Shown here: piece after piece, positions 34,973 to 47,918 of the stretch | Layout of the letters: each line of letters starts with the position of its first letter | How positions within the stretch are numbered: position 1 is the first letter of the stretch | Assembly: GCF_008831285.2 (NCBI RefSeq) | Contig: NC_045138.2 | Coordinates: 19,005,934-19,069,933 of the forward strand | Length of the DNA: 64,000 nt | DNA from: Nymphaea colorata | Lineage: Eukaryota > Streptophyta > Magnoliopsida > Nymphaeales > Nymphaeaceae | Direction: 5' to 3' | Position numbers and translations under genes: made by a program | Notes under the pieces: model-generated | The model's database searches: none | The model's input: the letters and a program-made list of their open reading frames with translations, nothing else | What the model was told of the DNA's origin: nothing

Positions 34973-37900
34973 GGAAGGGAACACTATCGGAGCTGCCACC
35001 CTTCAAAGAATCAAAAATTGTGGGCCCGCACCGCAATTATGGTTCTTCGCTCCTCCCACTCCCCCACCTTCTCTTCGTAAATTACCGAATCACCCTTGTC
35101 GCTCAATATGAATGCTGGTTGCCATTATTTTCTAATATGACGAAAATGCCCTCTCTGTGGAAGTAATCATCCTCGCTTCGACCCAAGCAACGGAAACGTG
35201 CTGACCTCAAAAGCGAATTATTTATCTATTATTTGTCATCCTTGACAAAATCTTCTGTTCATCCCATACTATATTGCTTCTTGGATAAAACTTTAAAAAT
35301 TATTGTAAAAATTATAAATTATTTGTTAATCATGAACTATTGTTAATACAAAAATAATCTTACCCATCCGACAGTATTAAGCAGCTCACAAATTCATTTA
35401 CCAATTAAATATCTTCTCTTTTAGTTACAAATATGGTGTTAAAAGTTGTGTAGTCCGTAAACTTGATCTTATCAAAAATAAGATTGTCTTTTGGTAAGAT
35501 TAGGCACGAGCGCGACTCACTTTTGCTGTTTTTTTGTAAAACTAGCATAATTTTTATCAATTCAGATCATTTCTTAGGTCCCGTTTGATGGCATAATAAA
35601 ATTTAAAACATTAAGTTTATCATGAAAAAAGTCGACACTAAAAAGTTTGATCCTTCGAGAAACTACTTTTTTTCAAGATAAAATTACGTTGATCCGTCTA
35701 ATTTGACTGTATAATTGTTTTTGTGTTTGATTTGAAAATAAAAAGTCAGGGGATTAAGAGAATCTAAGAACCTAAGTAATGATGAGTGACTTTCATTAAA
35801 AAATCACCATTGATAAACAAGTAGTAAGACAAGGTTGTCAATGTATGAAGTTAAAATAGAAAGAATTGCCAAGAAGCACCTAATGTTTAGAAAAATAATA
35901 AATGACCCTTAAAAGTAATGAATAAGCACTCAACTTTTGAGGACAGTTTTCAAATCGTCACCCATGAGTAGTTAATATTTTTACATGAAATCATGACGGA
36001 CTACTCCTTTTTGGACAAAGTAAATACATTTTTTCATTTAAAGGATGCATGTTTTGTCATTCCACATCAAGAATTATCTATTCTTCTTTCAATACAAGTC
36101 TCTTTGAAATTTTCTTTCTAAAGTTGAGAACATGAGGCACCTTTTCATAATTTTGTCGCTAAAATGCTTTAGATTAGTCCCAACTACGTTTCATATTATT
36201 TTTTTCCTAGTTGGGGGCACACCTCATTATCGATGACATTATTCAATCCACATCACATCCATCGATAGTGGTTGATAAAGATTTGTGAGTCAAGTTCAAC
36301 TCCACTTGTATTAATCTAACCAAACAAGGTTTCCTTCTTTCTTTCTTTTTCTTATTTTGCTTACTTGATATTGAAAATTGACTGACATGTAGTCTGCAAC
36401 GACAAGACCATTGAGGCATCCGCGACAGGTCAATATTGAACCAAGTTCTTTAATTGGACCCCCTTGATCTTTCTTTTCTCATCAGTTATTGTAATAGGAG
36501 GCAAAAAAAATTAATGTAATCGAGAATATTTGAGGCGTTTATCAACTTTAATTTCCACAAGTATTTTGAGTAGTAACTTTTGTAGGAATTGAACATTTAA
36601 GTTAAATTTGAGAAAAGTAAAAAACCATAGTTGTTATTACTGATACCGACCTAGTTTAAGACCTCAAAAGCAAGAAAATGAGGAGATTTCGAGACTTTTT
36701 CTAGTGGTAGGATTAATACTTTTCGTGCAAATGGTAAAAAACCTTCCTATTTAACAAGGAGGTTTTGAATGTGTCTTTTAAAACTAAATAAAAAATTAAT
36801 TTTTACAAAAAAAGTTTTTTTTTAAAAAAAAACCTCCCTAATTTTAGCTTGTTCAGTCGTTCATGAAATTATATGAAATTATAGAATGAAAATTCAAGTT
36901 CAAACTTCAAAAACCTTGGGCATTGGGATGTCAAAGAATTTCAAACGAAGAGCGTCCTTTTCGTCCTTGATGGGAAGAGGGGAGGACTTCTTTGTCATTT
37001 ACAGGAAAAAGGCTTGGAGTTAATGATGTCCGCTTTTCCCAATGGTGCAGTTCGCTTTTCAAAAAGTGGAAATGCGAACCAGCGCAAGAGAAGAGATGCC
37101 GTTCATATCATTTGTCCTTTCCGTCTAGGGCTACTTTGGTCATTTCGCTGCTGTTGTGACCTCCATCGGCTTGTTTCGTATGGATAGGTTTGATGGGGCA
37201 GCGGCGTAGCTTTCGCGTAAGATCGAGGATAAAATAGTAATCTTAGCGTGAAGGGGATTCAACCAACTTGTTAAATCCACATAATTTTCTTGAAACAGTC
37301 TGACCCAGAAGAGGGCAGCGCGGCTCTAAAATATCAGGTGGGCCCCTTCATCGGACTCGACACGTGACGGTGAGGCTTGGTGCTGAAGTGGCGGTCGTCG
37401 CGGAGACCGACCGGCTACTGCCGGTTGCTCCCGTGGAAGTTCGGTTGTGCGTAAGTCTCATGCCTAAATGACAAAGCTACCCTCGCCCTAATCAAACATA
37501 TTGCCGCAGGAAAATGATTACTCAAGCGAATGGAGCTTTCTAGTGACCGGGTCTGGGTCTCGATACCCAATTGGATATTGGATCTGGGTTGACACCGTCA
37601 AGGTCCCCTTACCTACCAAAATCTAACGCGTGTCACAACGTCTCCAGGTCCTTTGTTAGGCTGACGAGTTTGGCTTAGACTTGCAAAAAGGCGTCCGGCC
37701 AAATCCATTTGTGAAACATGCTTTTTTTTTTTTTTAGAAAACGTTTCTGATCTAAATTTAAGGTATGCCAAAATTCAGTTTTAAATATTAATTGATTGTT
37801 ATTTTATCTTTAAATTTAATTATTTGATTTTAAATAATCTTATTTAGAAACGTTAGCATATTTGATTTGAATCATATTCAGTTGAATCGAGAAATAAGAT

Positions 37901-38579
37901 TTAAGATTTGACATTCGATCACATTTAGATTCTACGATTTGAATGAAATTTATTGTTAGGAAAATATGTTTTTACAATTTAGTTCAAATTTTAGATTCGG
38001 ATTCAATTTAGATATGACTTTTTTTTATTCGTATTTAAATTAAATTTTAAATAAAAATATATAAATGTATGAACAATATAAAATTAAAAGTATATTCGAT
38101 CTAAATCGAATTCGTTGACGTCCCTAAATCTTATTCTAATCTTCTTACATCTTTAATGATGAGATATGCTATCATATAAAAAATTTTATATTAACAATGT
38201 TGGAAGAAAAAGCAAGCATCTCAAAAAAGGGGACGGGAAGAAGGAGGCAAAGCTCCATTAAGTGTCCCGGTCCTTAAAAAAGGTTATTTTATCGTAACAT
38301 GTATGGAACGTAACCATGTTTAATTCACAAGTTGACACGTCGTAAAATTCACATCTGCAATATAAGCATTAAATGCCTTTTTCTTGCACCAGTGAAAAAA
38401 AAAAGATTTTAAGAAAACGATGTAAATGAATGGGATTTTTTGGATTGGCTAAATTACCACATTGGATCGAAACCATTTTGAACTTTATACGTGGATTTAA
38501 GAAAGCGATGTAAATAAATTGGATTTGGATTAGTCAAAGTACCACCTTGGATCTAATCCATTTTGAATGGGAAGACTAG

Positions 38580-38645
38580 AGCGTAGGGCTGGGCTGGTAA
38601 GGCCACTCACATTCAAAGGAGTTTAGGTTTAAATATTGTGGTCGC
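38580..38645 (+). mobile_element. tRNA-like (SINE head) fragment
   Basis: GGGCTGGTAAGGCCACTC followed about 25 bases later by TTTAGGTTTAAATATTG gives A-box-like and B-box-like motifs at SINE spacing. Short and without a body or tail, so weak. Confidence 0.25.
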
Positions 38646-39449
38646 TGCGATGTATTACTACTTTAGATTTGACACCAGAATTGATTTGATGAATATATGA
38701 GAAATCTACATAAGTTCGGAAACAAGCCAAAACCTTGAACTAAAGTTCTAATCAGTTCTAGATTTATTTTAGATATCATGTCCAATCGTGATGGGTTTAA
38801 TGTTGGGCATCTGAAATTGAACCGGTATACCCAAATCCAACTCCGGATCCAAATAAAGATCCACATGGGAACCAAATTGAACCTGTATTTACATTGGGAG
38901 ACGTGCACGGGTGGAGCGAGACGCGTTGCCGTAGAAGTTCTCTCTCAAGGCAATAATTCACCCATGTGCACGTCCTTTTCCAGTTAAATGGGTGCGGATA
39001 TGGATTTTTAAGTCTCAACCTTCCGGTTCCTGATTTTGACCCGATTCAGGTCTCGAAATGTGGTTTGGACCACGACTTTCTGAGCCCCAGTAGCTTCAAA
39101 AGAATCGCCTCAGTAACTTTATCGGAACTTGCTTCTTGGAAAATCCGATTTTCTTATGTTTAACTTTGGAAAAGCATAGTTAAGGGATCTCACCCCAGGT
39201 TTCAAGTCACCATACATTTGATTTTGCTTTGTTAATGTATTCATTAAAGTGCATCCTTACATCATGAACTTGTTGAAATAAGTGGCAATATAAATATATT
39301 AGTATGCTTATATTTTCTTCAAAATATTCTTTAACAAGCATTTTAGAGGTATGGCTTTTTGTCCCTTACCAAAGTGGTCCAAGATCTACAAATCTTGGTG
39401 TTTTCCTCATCTAACTCTCTTGAATGTGTTTCATTTTAAAAGTTCTTTC

Positions 39450-39588
<139 letters not shown>

Positions 39589-39764
39589 GAGAAAAAGAGA
39601 AAAAATTTGTGAAAAGTAGCTTTTACTTGTGGGGAGCATATTGTTAAAGTTATGTTTGGATGGAGGAAGAGGAAGGGAATGGGGGTTATTCCTGTGTTTG
39701 GTTGGTTAATTAAGGAGCGAAAGAAAGATTTACGTATAAGTATAAAAACAAAATTATTTATCTT

Positions 39765-39855
39765 ACGTAGAAATTTTGAAAAATGATATTTCGGCCTTTT
39801 AAGAATTTAAAAACTATAATTAGGTTTTTCTTATGAAAAAATTTTGGTAGGATGT
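39765..39855. repeat. Dispersed 'TTTTGAAAAATGATATTTCGGCC' family copy
   Basis: The AT-rich block around AAATGATATTTCGGCCTTTT, then AATTTAAAAACT and TTATGAAAAAATTTT, is nearly the same as at 60,400-60,480 and resembles 4,850-4,915. Confidence 0.6.
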
Positions 39856-39964
39856 CATCCTGCTCACTCAAAACCACCAACCAAGAACTGAATTTTCCGA
39901 TAAAGTGTTGAAATAGGTCATGCTAATGATAATAAGTGGTTTCTCTTTTCATTAGAAAAGATTG

Positions 39965-40085
39965 CTGCCTTTAAACACAAGAACCATTGTTTGGTGGAAC
40001 GATGACCTTGCACTTCTCAATGTCCATAAGAAAAGATGAGTTCGAATCGCACACGCACTTGTTAAAAAGGAGATAAAGTTAGGAC
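39965..40085 (+). mobile_element. SINE-like, tRNA-derived copy
   Basis: TTTGGTGGAACGATGACCTT (A-box-like) is followed by GATGAGTTCGAATCGCAC (B box GTTCGAATC) about 45 bases later, then AAAAAGGAGATAAAG. Spacing and motif quality fit a plant SINE; the tail is unclear. Confidence 0.4.
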
Positions 40086-41244
40086 CATATTTTATCCGCC
40101 CTTTTGTTGAATATGGCAGACCGGTTTGATTCTGTGGCCGATTTAAGAACATCATGTTGTTAATTATTAAATGTATTTTTACATGTTTTCAAAAGTTTTA
40201 CTAACAAAATTAATTTTATTGTAAGTATCGCCGGTTCACTAGCAATTCATCTTAATCGTCGAATCGTTCGGTGACCCTTAAACCATATAAATATTGTTTT
40301 CCAAAAAGAAGTTTCACCTCAGAAATTTTTAAGCCCATCAAATCAAATGCTTCTTTAAAAATGAAAGCAGAGACCAAGTTTTCTTCGTTTATCCTATGCT
40401 ATTTTTTGCAAAACTTGTTTCGTTTCCATGCTACTTTTGCTTGGTGTGCGTGGGGAATCTCATTCTTTTCTTCAAAACCAACTTCACCGACCAAGCTTTT
40501 TTCTTTTTTTTGGTTTTTCCCTTTTGGATCTCCAAGATTCCTCCCTTTCTCCTCTTACCAATTTTTTCCTTATAATGTAATTGCCTATAAAGACGGGGTT
40601 GGTGCAACTGTTGGGGTGAAGGTTAGTGGGCGGCTGGTATCCCTTTTAAATTCTCAGTATGTTAAGTTTTTGTGCTGCAAATGGGGGCCACCAATATGCA
40701 AGTTAAATCACGACAGGGGTGGCACCTAGATGCATCGAAAGTAAACCCTTGAACAAGACATCTTCGGCTCTTTTCTGCACAATAGGATGAAATGTTCATT
40801 CTGCTCACTAAAAATATGATAAATATCGTATTGGTGAATTGGTAGCTAAAACTAGAAAGTTTGGGTCAACAAACTTAAGGGTGAGAAGGTGTGCGTTCCA
40901 AAGTGGTTACTCTTTGACATTAAACAACTTGTTTTTCACTACCTCTATTCTTAGGTAGTAGGTTGGTATTTTGCCATCTAAACTCCAAAAAAAAAAGAAC
41001 TTCTTAAAGATGGTAGTTACCTTCATGAGATACACAAGTTTATGGTAATAGCAAATAGAATAAAAATGCTTAGTCATAAATGATCAAGGATGGGTCGCAT
41101 AGATATGAGGTACATGTTTTTGTTGATGTGAGAAAAGATTCAAGGTAAAATTTAGGTTAGGCTTAAAGTTCATACTTTAAATCCTTATTTTAGCTATTTA
41201 CATTGCCAAAATGTTTTGACTTTAGTTCGGAAGGAGAGAGTCGG

Positions 41245-41520
41245 ACCTTAAATCCATAGGTCAGGTTCATATTTAAAGTGTTTTTTTGTTGAAAATAACC
41301 TTACAATATGATCTTAAAGATAAGTTGATGCAACATGTATATTAAGTTGATCACTTTTGGAGTTTTAATAGTGTTTTTATAATAAGAAAAAAGGAATGAC
41401 TTTCATAGCATCAATATTTTGATAACTGAAAAAAAAAACAACATTTTTCATAAAAACAACTTGATTTCTGAATCATTTTTTAATATCAAAATAGCTTTAT
41501 AAATATATTAAGAACCATCA
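41245..41520. repeat. Dispersed 280-bp repeat, copy 2 of 3
   Basis: Same order of blocks as 5,505-5,800 and 62,390-62,665 (AATATGATCTTAAAGATAAG, TTTTTATAATAAGAAAAAA, TTTTCATAAAAACAACTTGA, CAAAATAGCTTTATAAATAT). This copy has no adjacent TA microsatellite. Confidence 0.7.
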
Positions 41521-42171
41521 AAACACGATCGCCCGATGCATTGCATTAGGTGGAACAGCTCAATGCATTGCATCAAACATTATGCTCTGAGAGAATTTCT
41601 CCATACAAATTCTGATGAAATATTTACTTTTACCTTGTTAAAGTAAGCAATTAGATCTAAACTTCTTCGTGGGTTCCAACTAAATGGTTTCAAATACAAA
41701 TCAGTAATCAAATATCCGATCCATAAGAAAATGAATGGAGCTTTGGTTGGCACGTGACATTTGCAAAGGATACAACACGAGAGAGGCAACCAAAAGGAAG
41801 CAATATTATCGACCTTCCATCCATGAAATGGATGGCGAAGATCTTAGATGCTTTTAAGAACGTAATTTGGCTCATATCACGTGATTCGCCCACCGTTAAA
41901 AGGATATGGTGGGCCACCGCCGTCACCAATAAATCGCTCCTTTTCTGACGATATATTTACCGTGACCGTGATATTGCCGCTTAAACCAAATATCGTGATT
42001 TTATCGCCTCGTTGCGCGGGCATATTATATAGTCCACTATCAGACGCTTCGGTTTTTATCAAACTATCGGACGAGACATAAAAATTTGTACTTTATAATC
42101 GGCTCCCGTTATTTTCACATTTTTACTCTTCGTTGTCCTTTTCCACCATCGCTGTTGCGCACCGGTTTCTT

Positions 42172-42194
42172 TCTCTCTCTCTCTCTCTCTCTCT
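42172..42194 (+). repeat. CT-rich leader tract before the 42.2-kb gene
   Basis: About 11 CT units end 36 bases before the start codon at 42,230, presumably inside the 5' UTR. Confidence 0.85.
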
Positions 42195-42229
42195 GGGGTT
42201 CTGGTTAGACTGGTTTGGTCGTGCGAAGT

Positions 42230-45200
42230 ATGGGGGATACACTGGTGGAGCTCGAGCAGATCCTCAGATCAAGCAAGGTTCTAGTTCCACTCTTTCTTTC
42301 TTATTTCTTGGCTAACTTTACTGCTTTCTTTGGGCAAAATTTCAGTTACCATTTCCGATCATCTTAGGAATAGTTCTCCTACGGAAACCCTACGGCTTCC
42401 TGCGATTCGGATTACATTTTGAAGAATATGTTGTACGAAGTAATAGCTAGTCTTTCTTCGTCACAGTTGCTGCAACATTGCAACGGGTAATTGGCTCTTC
42501 CGGGCTCTCCGATTGTTTATATCCGCTACTTGCTTAAGATTGGGGTTGAAACTTATCGATCCTTTCGAAATGCTCGGGGTGGTTAGTTTGCTTGTTCTTT
42601 GTCGAGCCAATGGTTGAAGCTTTTGAAGTTCAGATGATCTTGTTGTAAAGGGGAGAAGTAGCCTTTTGAGAAAACATTCGTGCGGAAGGTTATCTTTTAA
42701 GGAGATTGGCATGTTGATGGCGTGGTTGATAATTCGATAACGGTGTTTTTGTTGTTTCACGAAGATGAGAGGGAGGAGAAGAAGAGCTTAGAGTTTGATG
42801 ATTTCATGCTTTCTGCGCCACCATTGTTGTATTTGGTAGTATTATCAGATTCTTCTGTTGTATTTTCTTACAAAATAGGTCCTCTGTTTCATTTTTAGTT
42901 GGTAGTCATCTAGACGCGACTGCCGGTGGAAGAGGTAGAAGTAATGGACTCTTGGGTTGTGTAGTATAGTAGATGAAATCAACAGTTTGGTGCCTTGCAT
43001 TAGGTTTTCGGTGAATGTTTTTGTACGTCGTTGAATACTAACACGGTATATCTTCAACAATCTGCATGGACTTGCATTGTGACTGGTGTTACTGTCGTAT
43101 TTCTAGGAGAAATTAACACAAGATGAGGAGCATGTGCTTCGAAGTTGCAAGGCAAGGGCAGTGAGGGACTTCACATTTAGTGCCTGTCTTGTTTCTGGTA
43201 TCACCTGGACAGGTGATTGAAAATATGATCGGTTTATTTACTTATTTACTTAAAATGTTCCATGTTATGGTGGATTAGATCACGTAATGTAATTCAAACT
43301 CTCTGTGTGTGTCAGCGCACCATGCCCACTTACGTCTTGGTTTTGTACCAGATTCTTTTCATAGTATTCCTTGAGTTAATGCAATTTTTCTCTGCGTGTT
43401 TTAAAGATGTGTTGTTTTGATTTGGCAGCAACGAGGAGGCTTGCCTATGCGCATCGCTTTAATCTATCTGGAGGTAATTGGCTAACTTTTTGCTTGTTTT
43501 ACTCCAGTAATGTTATATTGGGTGGATAGTTGCAATTTTTATTGGCTTCAATTTTTTTGAAGACAAAACTTCCAATGGTAGTGCTTGCCTCATCATTTTT
43601 TTATAACCTATCATCCTGTCACAAAAATGAAAATCTTTCCTCAATTGCTGTCATGGCAAGATAACACTTATTCCACTGAGATCCAAATTTTCTTATGGTT
43701 GCAACTGGTTAATGTTTTCGGGAATTCTTGTTACTGACAGCAAAAGGAAACAGAATAACCATAGGGTGAACAATGGAAAAGGAACAATGCATCAGTTTCT
43801 CATGTTTCACAGCCTGCATCAGATCCATCATTTGGAGTTACTATTGCATTTGTTTGAAGCTTCATATTAGTTCCTTCAGTTCTTTTAATGAAAATTTTCA
43901 GTTGACTTAGTTCATCATGATGCAGTAGAACGTAGGTCTTTTTTGGATCTCCCATGTTGTCAGCACTCACATTCTTTGTCATGTTTTTTTTTATGGTTTT
44001 TTTGCTCCTATGTCATCAGGTATGCGAACATACATGCAACTTTTCCATTAGATGCCTAGAAATCGCTTATATAGAAACAGATGCTAACGTTCAAAGCTTT
44101 TTTTTCCCTTCTTTCTTCCCTTGTGTTTGATCTTGTTCAATGCAGTTTATCTTTCCTTTCTTTTTTCAAGTATATAAATGTAGCTTCACATTCTCAAGAG
44201 CATATACACTCATAAATTTGTGTATGCGTATAGGTAATGCACTGTGCAAACATGTAAATTTGAAGCTTAAAAGCAAAGAAACACCGGACAGTTCTCTATG
44301 CAATTACCATGGAATTCAGTGTACGCAAGTCCAGGGTGCAAACGGTAACGCTGCACCAACAGGCTTTTGCCATTTCAATTAGGTTAGGGTCCTAGGGATT
44401 ATTCCGACCTGCATATTACATGTCAAACAACTCGTAATGTTTTTATTAGCAGGATTGTGGAAGAGCAATGTTCTTCCCTGTGATGAGAAACAGGCAAAAG
44501 ATGCTTCCACTTGAATCATGAATTTAGTCATCGTACTAAGTGTGAATGAGCATAGATGCAATCAACATTTTGTCAGCATGGTCAAGTTTTGGTGCATTTT
44601 GCTTGGCACCTGCATAGCTCATAGAACTATGAGGATCAAATGCACCCTGCTCTGAGTGCAGAGTGCTCTCACCCTGCAAATTGGATGTCGTTGAAAATTT
44701 GAACGTAGAAAAATAATACTTTTTTCAATCTTCTCCTTAGTAGCAGAAAATCAGCCATTGGTAGCAGCAGAAAACCAACTGCACAAGCCTAATTCTGTTT
44801 GAAACATTAATGAGCCATAGCCAGTGTATCGTCAGAAAATTATGTGACACTAACCATGTTTAGCAGGTTTAACTGAACCGAAGGAATGTCATAATCATTT
44901 TTTCTCAATCCAATAGAAAGTGATGACCGTCATCCTAGTTCGATAGATACTGTTTATGTTGCTTAGCTATATCGGCTAAGCTAAAACATTTTTCTGATTC
45001 CAGCATAAAATGATCGTCATCATGTAATTTGGACAGATATTGTGTTGCTGTAGAGTGTAGTTATTAAACTGGATGAACTAGGTGTAGCTTAGAGGCAGTG
45101 GACTTCGTCTGAGCGGATCCTGATCTCATTCATCTTGTCTTGTTTATTAGGACACTGATCGACCTACATCCTAATCATAAGAGGTGTCTATGTTGAAAAT

Positions 45201-46547
45201 TTAGTGCTTGCAGCTGAATAGGCATCAAGAGCACCATGAACATGTGAGACAAAGTTCTTGAACATATCAAAATCACCAAAAGACCCTTGCTCATCTTTGG
45301 CTTTTCTAAATCTTCTCTCTACGTTAACTCTTAGTTTTTTTATCTGCTCTTGCTGGTCTCTAAGCTTCAAATTTGAAAGGATTGCCCGAGCACAATTTCC
45401 ATTTTTTTTCTTTTTCTTATTTGTGTAAGTGCATAAGGAGAGGGAGAGGGAGAGCTTAAAGATGATGTTCACTAATGTCCATGATTTTCATGTTTCTGGG
45501 TTGTTCAGTCACTGTCAGTGTCGTTGCTCTCATGCCTAGCAAACAGCTAAACGTTCGCCATATTACTGTAGGTGCTGCTATTCTTTTTGGCATGTGGAGA
45601 TTTGATAGGTCCCTTAATTCATGCCTAGATCAAATTCTTGCCTTAGAGGGAAGTCGCATGCAGCGAGAGCTTGCGAAGCTGTATATCATCTCTCTTTTTC
45701 AATTTTGATAAGTGTTGGGTGTGGAGATAGAGAGTGTCTTTCTGAATCGTGCCACGGTAACTTTGCTGCAGAATACTGACCAAGTATCAGGATGATCCTT
45801 GGAGAATGCAGCTTGTGAAGAAGCATTTCTATTCTGAAAGGGTATTCAATGATGCTAATCCCGAAAAGCCATTATCTAGGTGGCGTCAGCGCCACTTCTT
45901 TGGAGACACTAACACCCACAAACCTCGTGAGGATGAAGAAGGAACTTTTGAGAAAACCAACTCCAAGCATGATGACAGCAATGAACTGGAGAGCTCATCT
46001 GAGAGTTACACGCCAAAGGAGGTACCAGTAAGTACTAACTGAAAGCACTAATTAATAGATAATAACAATTTCAATCTGAAACCGCTGATAGGTTGAAATT
46101 TCGTCCATTTTTTCTAGAGAAAAAAAGAAACCTTTGAAACGTTCTCCATTTTAAGAAAAATGTTTTATACCATCTATATCTTGGAAAAGGTAGAACTTTA
46201 GAACCTAAAAATTCTGTTTCCTGAGGGGGATGTGTTGGAAAAATTACAGAGAGGTCTGCTTACCGCAATTTTTTATTTGGTTACTTCTCACCCTGCCTTT
46301 TCCCAAGTCTACAACTCGAAGAATTATATCTATGGTTCTAAATGCCAAACTGTTTGTGTAACAGAAAACGTCAGAGGATTTTGTTCCGAACCCTCTGGAC
46401 TACATTCTCGGGTTTCCAGGAACTGACAGTGGGAGCTCTGAAACTATTAGCCCTTCACCAAAAAGGCGCAATCGTGCTCACAGAAGACTTCACCGAAAAA
46501 ATCATATTCCCCACAATGTGTCGTTGAAAGCTGAACTTGTAGAATAA
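42230..46547 (+). CDS. Conserved plant protein of unknown function, 248 aa, six exons
   Basis: Reconstructed exons: 42,230-42,277; 43,107-43,212; 43,429-43,473; 45,572-45,680; 45,772-46,027; 46,365-46,547. All introns are GT-AG and the frame is unbroken (747 bases with stop). The N-terminus MGDTLVELEQILRSSK continues into EKLTQDEEHVLRSCKARAVR. Two modest hydrophobic stretches follow, about 38-51 (FTFSACLVSGITWT) and 63-75 (NLSGGAAILFGMW), so it may be a small membrane or organelle-membrane protein. A conserved-looking block ILALEGSRMQRELA (88-101) precedes KYQDDPW. The C-terminal half is acidic and Ser-rich and ends in a basic cluster KRRNRAHRRLHRK (221-233). The layout matches an uncharacterised plant family I recall without a name; no function is claimed. 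Exon 5 could alternatively end six bases earlier (GAG|GTACCA). Confidence 0.82.
45188..45472 (-). pseudogene. Possible coding fragment, antisense inside intron 3
   Basis: The - strand frame ends in about 60 residues with protein-like composition: LKLRDQQEQIKKLRVNVERR (coiled-coil-like), then FRKAKDEQGSFGDFDMFKN and FVSHVHGALDAYSAASTKF before a stop. The start of the frame is CT- and A-rich junk, so only the 3' part looks real. It lies antisense within the third intron (43,474-45,571) of the 42.2-kb gene. I cannot name a family. It could be a captured last exon, a retrogene relic, or chance. Confidence 0.3.
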
Positions 46548-47015
46548 CAGTTGATTGAGGGAAATATTCACCTCCTAAAATTTTTTGTGAGGAAATTATT
46601 TGTTCGAGTTGGTTTTTAAATATTTAGTTCCTGAACTGCTGATTCCAACAGATGTTTCCACCCGCAAAATGTTGTCTCTATATCTTAATTTATCCTAAAA
46701 GGCGCATCTGATCTTGGTAGCACTACGGGACTGAGATGTGGGTAGATTTGGGCCTGAATCATGACTTGACCCCTTATTCTGATATTTTTCTGACGTTTAT
46801 CTTTAACGATTGGAATGGCTGGTTTCAATTTTGAGCCACCTCCAGGTCCTTGAGCACGCGTTTTCACCATGGAGATTTTGGCCTCCAAGTAATTCAACCA
46901 TACCGATCTAAGTTTAAGGTTAGAAATCAAGGACTGTCTACATTTTACATGTAGACTGAAGAATTCGTACGGTAGAAAGCAGCTACTATGTCATTGTTAC
47001 TGTTAATGTATAATC

Positions 47016-47021
47016 AATAAA
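47016..47021 (+). terminator. Candidate polyadenylation signal of the 42.2-kb gene
   Basis: AATAAA lies about 470 bases past the stop codon in an AT-rich region with no other feature. Plant signals are loose, so use is not certain. Confidence 0.35.
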
Positions 47022-47551
47022 ACTACAACTTAAGAAACAAAGGAGCAAAAGCATGATTATGCTTGAAAATTTTTCTTTCAACGTCTTCTATTTTACACTA
47101 AAAAAATATATTAAAGAAAAACATCAATCATGATCGACTGGTTTTTAATTGAGACCACCAAATATTACCATTAGCAATACCACAAAAAAACCTCGCAACA
47201 TGATGACAATGTTGAAACTTGATCATCGTTTTCAACTTGAACGCCCTTTAAGCTTTTCCTTTTCACCATCTACACACCACCTGTAGCAGTTTCGGATGTC
47301 TCTATTGTCACCAAAAATTAAATTCTTCTTCAATACTTTCAGTAATTGGCCTGCATGCCCGACGTTGCAAGGGATAGCTATATATGTTTCCCACGCTAAA
47401 TTTCATGGTAACAAGGAAGTTGCATTGCTTTGTCTCTTGCGCTAATGCAGGAGCCAAGGGATTACTTCAAAGACTTGTCACCAAGGGATGCCAAGAGTTA
47501 AATGCCCGGTGGTCAATTAAGATAAACTTAATGGAGACATGCCGATTCGGC

Positions 47552-47557
47552 TTTATT
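47552..47557 (-). terminator. Candidate polyadenylation signal of the kinase gene
   Basis: TTTATT on the + strand (AATAAA on the - strand) lies about 360 bases past the kinase stop codon at 47,919. If both signals are used, the two convergent transcripts end about 0.5 kb apart without overlapping. Confidence 0.35.
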
Positions 47558-47918
47558 ACAATATTCAAAGGAAAGAAAAGAAAAAGACTGCACCTGCATC
47601 TATAGGTATCTTTTTCATCTTTTTACATTGGAAAGCAGTTGAAAAGAATCGTGTATCCAATGAGATCTGGAAAGGCTTCCAAGTTCCAAAATAGAGAAAT
47701 TACATCGGTTGATGGGGAGATGGAGTATATTTGCTATTCACCTGTAATTTCATAAACAATTTACAAATTTACTCCCCTTGACGAACACTATCCCCTGTAC
47801 AAGACCACAGTAGCATTTTGCCACTGCTGCCCCACAAGAATTCCTTGTGAACGCACACGGCCATGAGCTCACTTCTCAATCTTCACTCTACAAAATCACC
47901 TGAAACATTTTGTTTCTT

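Noticed and set aside
40271-40729. 152-codon + strand frame
   Set aside because: Phe/Ser/Lys-rich composition typical of AT-rich non-coding DNA; no motif, no splice partners, no promoter signal.
42230-46547. Assigning the unknown protein to a named membrane-assembly family such as COX20
   Set aside because: The two hydrophobic stretches are suggestive only; I see no diagnostic motif, so no function or symbol is given.
46685-46930. 81-codon - strand frame containing MVKTRAQGPGGG
   Set aside because: Considered as a retroelement gag start, but it lies in the 3' flank of the 42.2-kb gene, is short and has no further retroelement domain.
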